DNA of 64,000 nucleotides from Thiobacillus sp. 0-1251. GTDB lineage: Bacteria; Pseudomonadota; Gammaproteobacteria; Burkholderiales; Thiobacillaceae. Below are positions 61,476 through 64,000 of this stretch, in pieces; the first letter of the stretch is position 1, and each line of letters starts with the position of its first letter. The notes below the pieces were generated by a model. It was not told the DNA's origin and did not search any database. It was given only the letters and a program-made list of their open reading frames with translations. The stretch is from contig MKWL01000001.1 of the NCBI GenBank assembly GCA_001899305.1, positions 794,718 through 858,717 on the forward strand, written 5' to 3'. Made by a program: the position numbers and the translations under genes.

Positions 61476-62044
61476 CGGTCGAAGAGCTGCTTCAGGTCAA
61501 CGTCTTTCTTTTCCTCGGCAGCGAAGCGCAACAGCGGAAACAGACGGAAGGCGAACAGACGCGCCACGAGGGTGTCGGGAAACTGCTCCACCCGCACGTT
61601 ATTGACGTTGACCGAATCGTTGTAGAACTCGCGACGGTCGGCAATCGCGTTTTCCAGCCCGGTAATGCGCGCTTGCAGATGCAGGAAGGTTTCGTTGGTC
61701 TTCAGTTCGGGATAGGCCTCTGCAACCGCGAACAGATTGCCAAGGCCCACGCGCAATGCGCCTTCGGCCTGCCCCAGCGCGGGGATGTTCTGCGATTCCC
61801 GGGCGCTCGCGACCTGGCTGCGCGCATGCATCACTTTTTCGAGCGTCTCCTGTTCGAACTGCATGTATTGCTTGCAGGTTTCGACCAGCTTCGGCAGCTC
61901 GTCATGGCGCTGCTTGAGCAGGATGTCGATATTCGACCAGGCCTTGCCGACGTTATGCTTCAGCGTGACAAGCTGGTTGAAGATGAACACGCCATAGACG
62001 GCCGGAAGTGCGAGCACGATGAAGAAAAGCAGGAGGCCGGGCAT
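61472..62044 (-). CDS. lemA: LemA family protein
   Basis: 190 residues. One N-terminal membrane helix followed by YNQLVTLKHNV-like FNQLVTLKHNVGKAWSNIDILLKQRHDELPKLVETCKQYM, the LemA signature, and a long helical body. LemA proteins have an N-out topology with a helical bundle outside or in the cytoplasm depending on species; their role is not settled. Overlaps the GIDE-domain gene by 4 bases. Confidence 0.92.
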   Translation of the reverse strand: MPGLLLFFIVLALPAVYGVFIFNQLVTLKHNVGKAWSNIDILLKQRHDELPKLVETCKQYMQFEQETLEKVMHARSQVASARESQNIPALGQAEGALRVGLGNLFAVAEAYPELKTNETFLHLQARITGLENAIADRREFYNDSVNVNNVRVEQFPDTLVARLFAFRLFPLLRFAAEEKKDVDLKQLFDR

Positions 62045-62108
62045 GGTTGCGTTCCAGATGATGAGGTCGCAGAAATAGCGGACGACAGCCGTTTAACTTG
62101 AGCGGGCG

Positions 62109-63296
62109 TCAGATGCGTGCGGTGAGAATGCCTGCGATTTCAGCGTCGGTGAGTGCAATCGGATTGGTTTTCATGCTGCTACCGCGGCTGTTGGCCACGA
62201 TGCGCGGGATATCGGCGTGCGTCACACCGTACTGTGCCAGAGTTGGAAGCTCAAGTGCGCGTGTCCAGGCGTCGAGCGTATCGATCAGGACGGCGTGTGA
62301 CGCTGTCTGGTTCAGTTGGCCCTGCTTGCTCAGCAGGCGCCCTACTTGTGCGTATTTTTCTAGCGCCGGGTGATCCGCTTCGCGCGCTTGCAATGCCTCG
62401 ATATTGACGCGCGTGGCCTGCGCCACCAGCGTGCCGCACGCGACGCCGTGCGGAATCGGGAAGAATGCCCCCAATGGTGCGGCCAGCCCGTGCACCGAGC
62501 CGAGCCCGACCTGCGCCAGTGTGATGCCCGATACCAGCGCCGCGTAGGCCATGCGATTGCGCGCCGCCGCATCGCCGGCATCGGCATACATGGCCAGCAG
62601 GCCGTCGCGGGCGGCCTTCATGCCACCCCAGGCGAGTGAATCGGTCAAGGGGGCGGCGCGGCAGGAAACGTAGGACTCCAGCAGCTGGGTGAAGGCATCC
62701 ATCCCGTTCGCCGCGATCACTGAGGCAGGGCAGGTGGCGAGGAGATCGGGATCGACCAGTGCAACTTCGGCCACCAGTTTTTCGTCGCGGAAGGATTTCT
62801 TGAAGCCATCCGCGCCCTGCACGCTTAATACGGCGTTCTTGGTCGCCTCCGAGCCGGTGCCGGCGGTGGTCGGTACGGCAATGAACGGTGTGGCCGGACC
62901 GACGTACGCGAGTTCGGGCCCCACGCCTTCCAGGTGGTCCATCACCGAGTTGCCGGGTATGAGCAGACCGGCAATCGCCTTGGCTGCATCCAGCGCGCTG
63001 CCGCCACCGAAGCCGATGACCACGTCAATGGATGCCGGGCGCAAGGCGAGCACGGCCTCATCCACCATCTGCGGAGACGGTTCGCCCGGAATGGCCAGAT
63101 GCAACCATGAAACCCCCTGTGCCTTCAGCCCGTCCGTCATGCTTGTCCAGAATGGCGAATTTCTCAGCGAATTCGCGCCAGTCACCAGCAAAGCACGCGT
63201 GCCGTAGGTGCGGGCAATGGCCGGCAACTTGCCGAGCACGCCGGGGCCGAACTCGATGCGCGGCAGGCGCGACAGGGAAAAATCGGAAATATGCAC
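62109..63296 (-). CDS. iron-containing alcohol dehydrogenase
   Basis: 395 residues. IGFGGGSALDAAKA (NAD site, about residue 95), AVPTTAGTGSEATKNAV, and the metal-binding Asp and His residues around ANGMDAFTQLLESYVS and GLGSVHGLAAPLGAFFPIPHG define the type III Fe-ADH family. Oxidises an alcohol or reduces an aldehyde; substrate not predictable. Separate from the LemA pair by 64 bases. Confidence 0.92.
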   Translation of the reverse strand: MHISDFSLSRLPRIEFGPGVLGKLPAIARTYGTRALLVTGANSLRNSPFWTSMTDGLKAQGVSWLHLAIPGEPSPQMVDEAVLALRPASIDVVIGFGGGSALDAAKAIAGLLIPGNSVMDHLEGVGPELAYVGPATPFIAVPTTAGTGSEATKNAVLSVQGADGFKKSFRDEKLVAEVALVDPDLLATCPASVIAANGMDAFTQLLESYVSCRAAPLTDSLAWGGMKAARDGLLAMYADAGDAAARNRMAYAALVSGITLAQVGLGSVHGLAAPLGAFFPIPHGVACGTLVAQATRVNIEALQAREADHPALEKYAQVGRLLSKQGQLNQTASHAVLIDTLDAWTRALELPTLAQYGVTHADIPRIVANSRGSSMKTNPIALTDAEIAGILTARI

Positions 63297-63506
63297 AAGT
63301 GGACTTTACTATCGACGGGACGCCAAATGGTAGCGAGTTTGCCGACGCATTGTCTGCACAATAAGTGTGCATGGTTTCCGGCTGTTTCGCGCTGTCGGCC
63401 GTTATCGCCATCTGTGCCTGCGGTGGCAGGGCCCATTCAGTCGATTGAAAACATTGGAAATGTTGCCAATGGCGCTTAATGGGCTGTGCCATAAAGCCCG
63501 CAAGTG
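63297..63506. other. intergenic region before tRNA-fMet
   Basis: No gene or repeat supported; short open frames are shadows. The alcohol dehydrogenase promoter (minus) should lie here. Confidence 0.5.
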
Positions 63507-63536
63507 TTGACGGGGCTAAACACGCTTTGCTATAGT
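63507..63536 (+). promoter_or_regulatory. sigma-70 promoter of tRNA-fMet
   Basis: TTGACG (63507-63512) and TATAGT (63531-63536), 18 bases apart, 38 bases before the tRNA. Confidence 0.7.
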
Positions 63537-63573
63537 TCCGCTTCTCGATTGACGCGGTTTCATTTGCGACAGG

Positions 63574-63650
<77 letters not shown>

Positions 63651-63665
63651 TTTCGAAAATAAGTG

Positions 63666-63693
63666 TTGACGCAATCTGTAGGTTCTGTAGAAT
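63666..63693 (+). promoter_or_regulatory. rRNA operon promoter
   Basis: TTGACG, a 16-base spacer and TAGAAT, with a GC-rich discriminator GCGCACC behind it as in growth-regulated rrn promoters. About 220 bases before 16S. Confidence 0.75.
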
Positions 63694-63742
63694 GCGCACC
63701 TCTCGAAACGGCAACGCAGCTGAAGCAAAGTCGATAAGAGAT

Positions 63743-63754
63743 TGATCTTTAACA
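63743..63754 (+). promoter_or_regulatory. rrn leader boxA antiterminator
   Basis: TGATCTTTAACA resembles the boxA consensus TGCTCTTTAACA used by Nus factors in rRNA leaders. Confidence 0.75.
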
Positions 63755-63914
63755 ATTTACAGCCGATAGGTGTGGGTGTTGTGGTGGTAGTTGGGCTGAC
63801 TTGTGTTGGTCTGACAGCTAGCATAAATGCTCACACTTAGATGAAGTGTCGTTTTAATTAACGGCATGAGTTTGAGTTGAGCGACAGAAGTATTTGAAGT
63901 AATAGCAGAGATTG

Positions 63915-64000
63915 AACTGAAGAGTTTGATCCTGGCTCAGATTGAACGCTGGCGGAATGCTTTACACATGCAAGTCGAACGGCAGCACGGGAGCTTGCTC
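63915..64000 (+). rRNA. 16S ribosomal RNA, 5' end (continues beyond window)
   Basis: AACTGAAGAGTTTGATCCTGG with GAACGCTGGCGGAATGCTTTACACATGC downstream is the conserved 16S start; CAAGTCGAACGGCAGCACGGG is typical of betaproteobacteria. Only the first 86 bases or so are visible; the exact mature 5' end is estimated by alignment with E. coli. Confidence 0.97.

Overview
The window comes from a betaproteobacterium. The 16S rRNA 5' end at the right edge, the exosortase B (EpsH-type) polysaccharide cluster with PEP-CTERM proteins, and the family-level matches of the housekeeping genes all fit; genus cannot be fixed from sequence alone. It falls into a mobile left part and a chromosomal right part, joined at 12770-12819 by a 3' fragment of a tRNA-Thr(UGU) gene.

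Island (1-12.8 kb). A phage-type tyrosine recombinase (11586-12677, minus) lies beside the tRNA-Thr fragment, so everything to its left looks like the right end of an integrated element whose other end is outside the window. It carries (i) a tightly packed lipid-type operon at 2-5421: a cyclopropane-synthase-like methyltransferase (cut by the window edge), two hotdog thioesterases, a stand-alone acyl carrier protein, two three-His-box membrane desaturases, an alpha/beta hydrolase and an SGNH hydrolase; and (ii) an integron-type gene-cassette array without an integron integrase at about 5.8-10.7 kb, with several attC sites. Cassettes encode a peroxiredoxin plus methyltransferase, two diverged copies of one GNAT acetyltransferase, a DHFR strongly resembling the trimethoprim-resistance enzyme DfrA12, another GNAT and a flavin-binding split-barrel protein. 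IS3 and IS110 remnants break up the array.

Chromosome (12.8-26 kb). PilR/PilS two-component genes (minus), three PEP-CTERM secreted proteins (two or three with sigma-54-like -24/-12 sites upstream), the initiating undecaprenyl-phosphate glucose phosphotransferase, a double-barrel FadL/OmpA-like outer-membrane protein and a TPR-sulfotransferase.

Exopolysaccharide locus (26-55.2 kb), nearly all plus strand. epsD (PPIase-like lipoprotein), a CAAX-protease-like protein, epsL, epsE, epsF, epsG, exosortase B (epsH) and epsI form the export and exosortase core. Then follow GDP-fucose genes (gmd, fcl), flippase, methyltransferase, O-antigen-ligase-type polymerase, five glycosyltransferases, a polysaccharide lyase, wecB, a UDP-sugar dehydrogenase, rfbB-A-C-D for dTDP-rhamnose, and galE. 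The predicted product is a lipid-linked, Wzy-type polymer with glucose, fucose, rhamnose, ManNAc/ManNAcA-type and possibly galactose residues.

The most unusual structure is inside this locus: two small four-helix-bundle (23S-IVP/Avd-like) genes are each bracketed by arrays of 7-bp repeats in inverted orientation, and three further heptad arrays without the gene lie between or inside neighbouring genes. The heptads provide start codons, Shine-Dalgarno sequence and terminal peptides to gmd-fcl and rfbBACD neighbours. This looks like a small mobile unit.

Right end (55.3-64 kb). A DUF433/DUF5615 toxin-antitoxin-like pair, rhomboid protease, recJ, a ferredoxin-reductase fusion, small hypothetical genes, a GIDE-domain/LemA pair, an iron alcohol dehydrogenase, initiator tRNA-fMet, and the promoter, boxA and first bases of a 16S rRNA operon.
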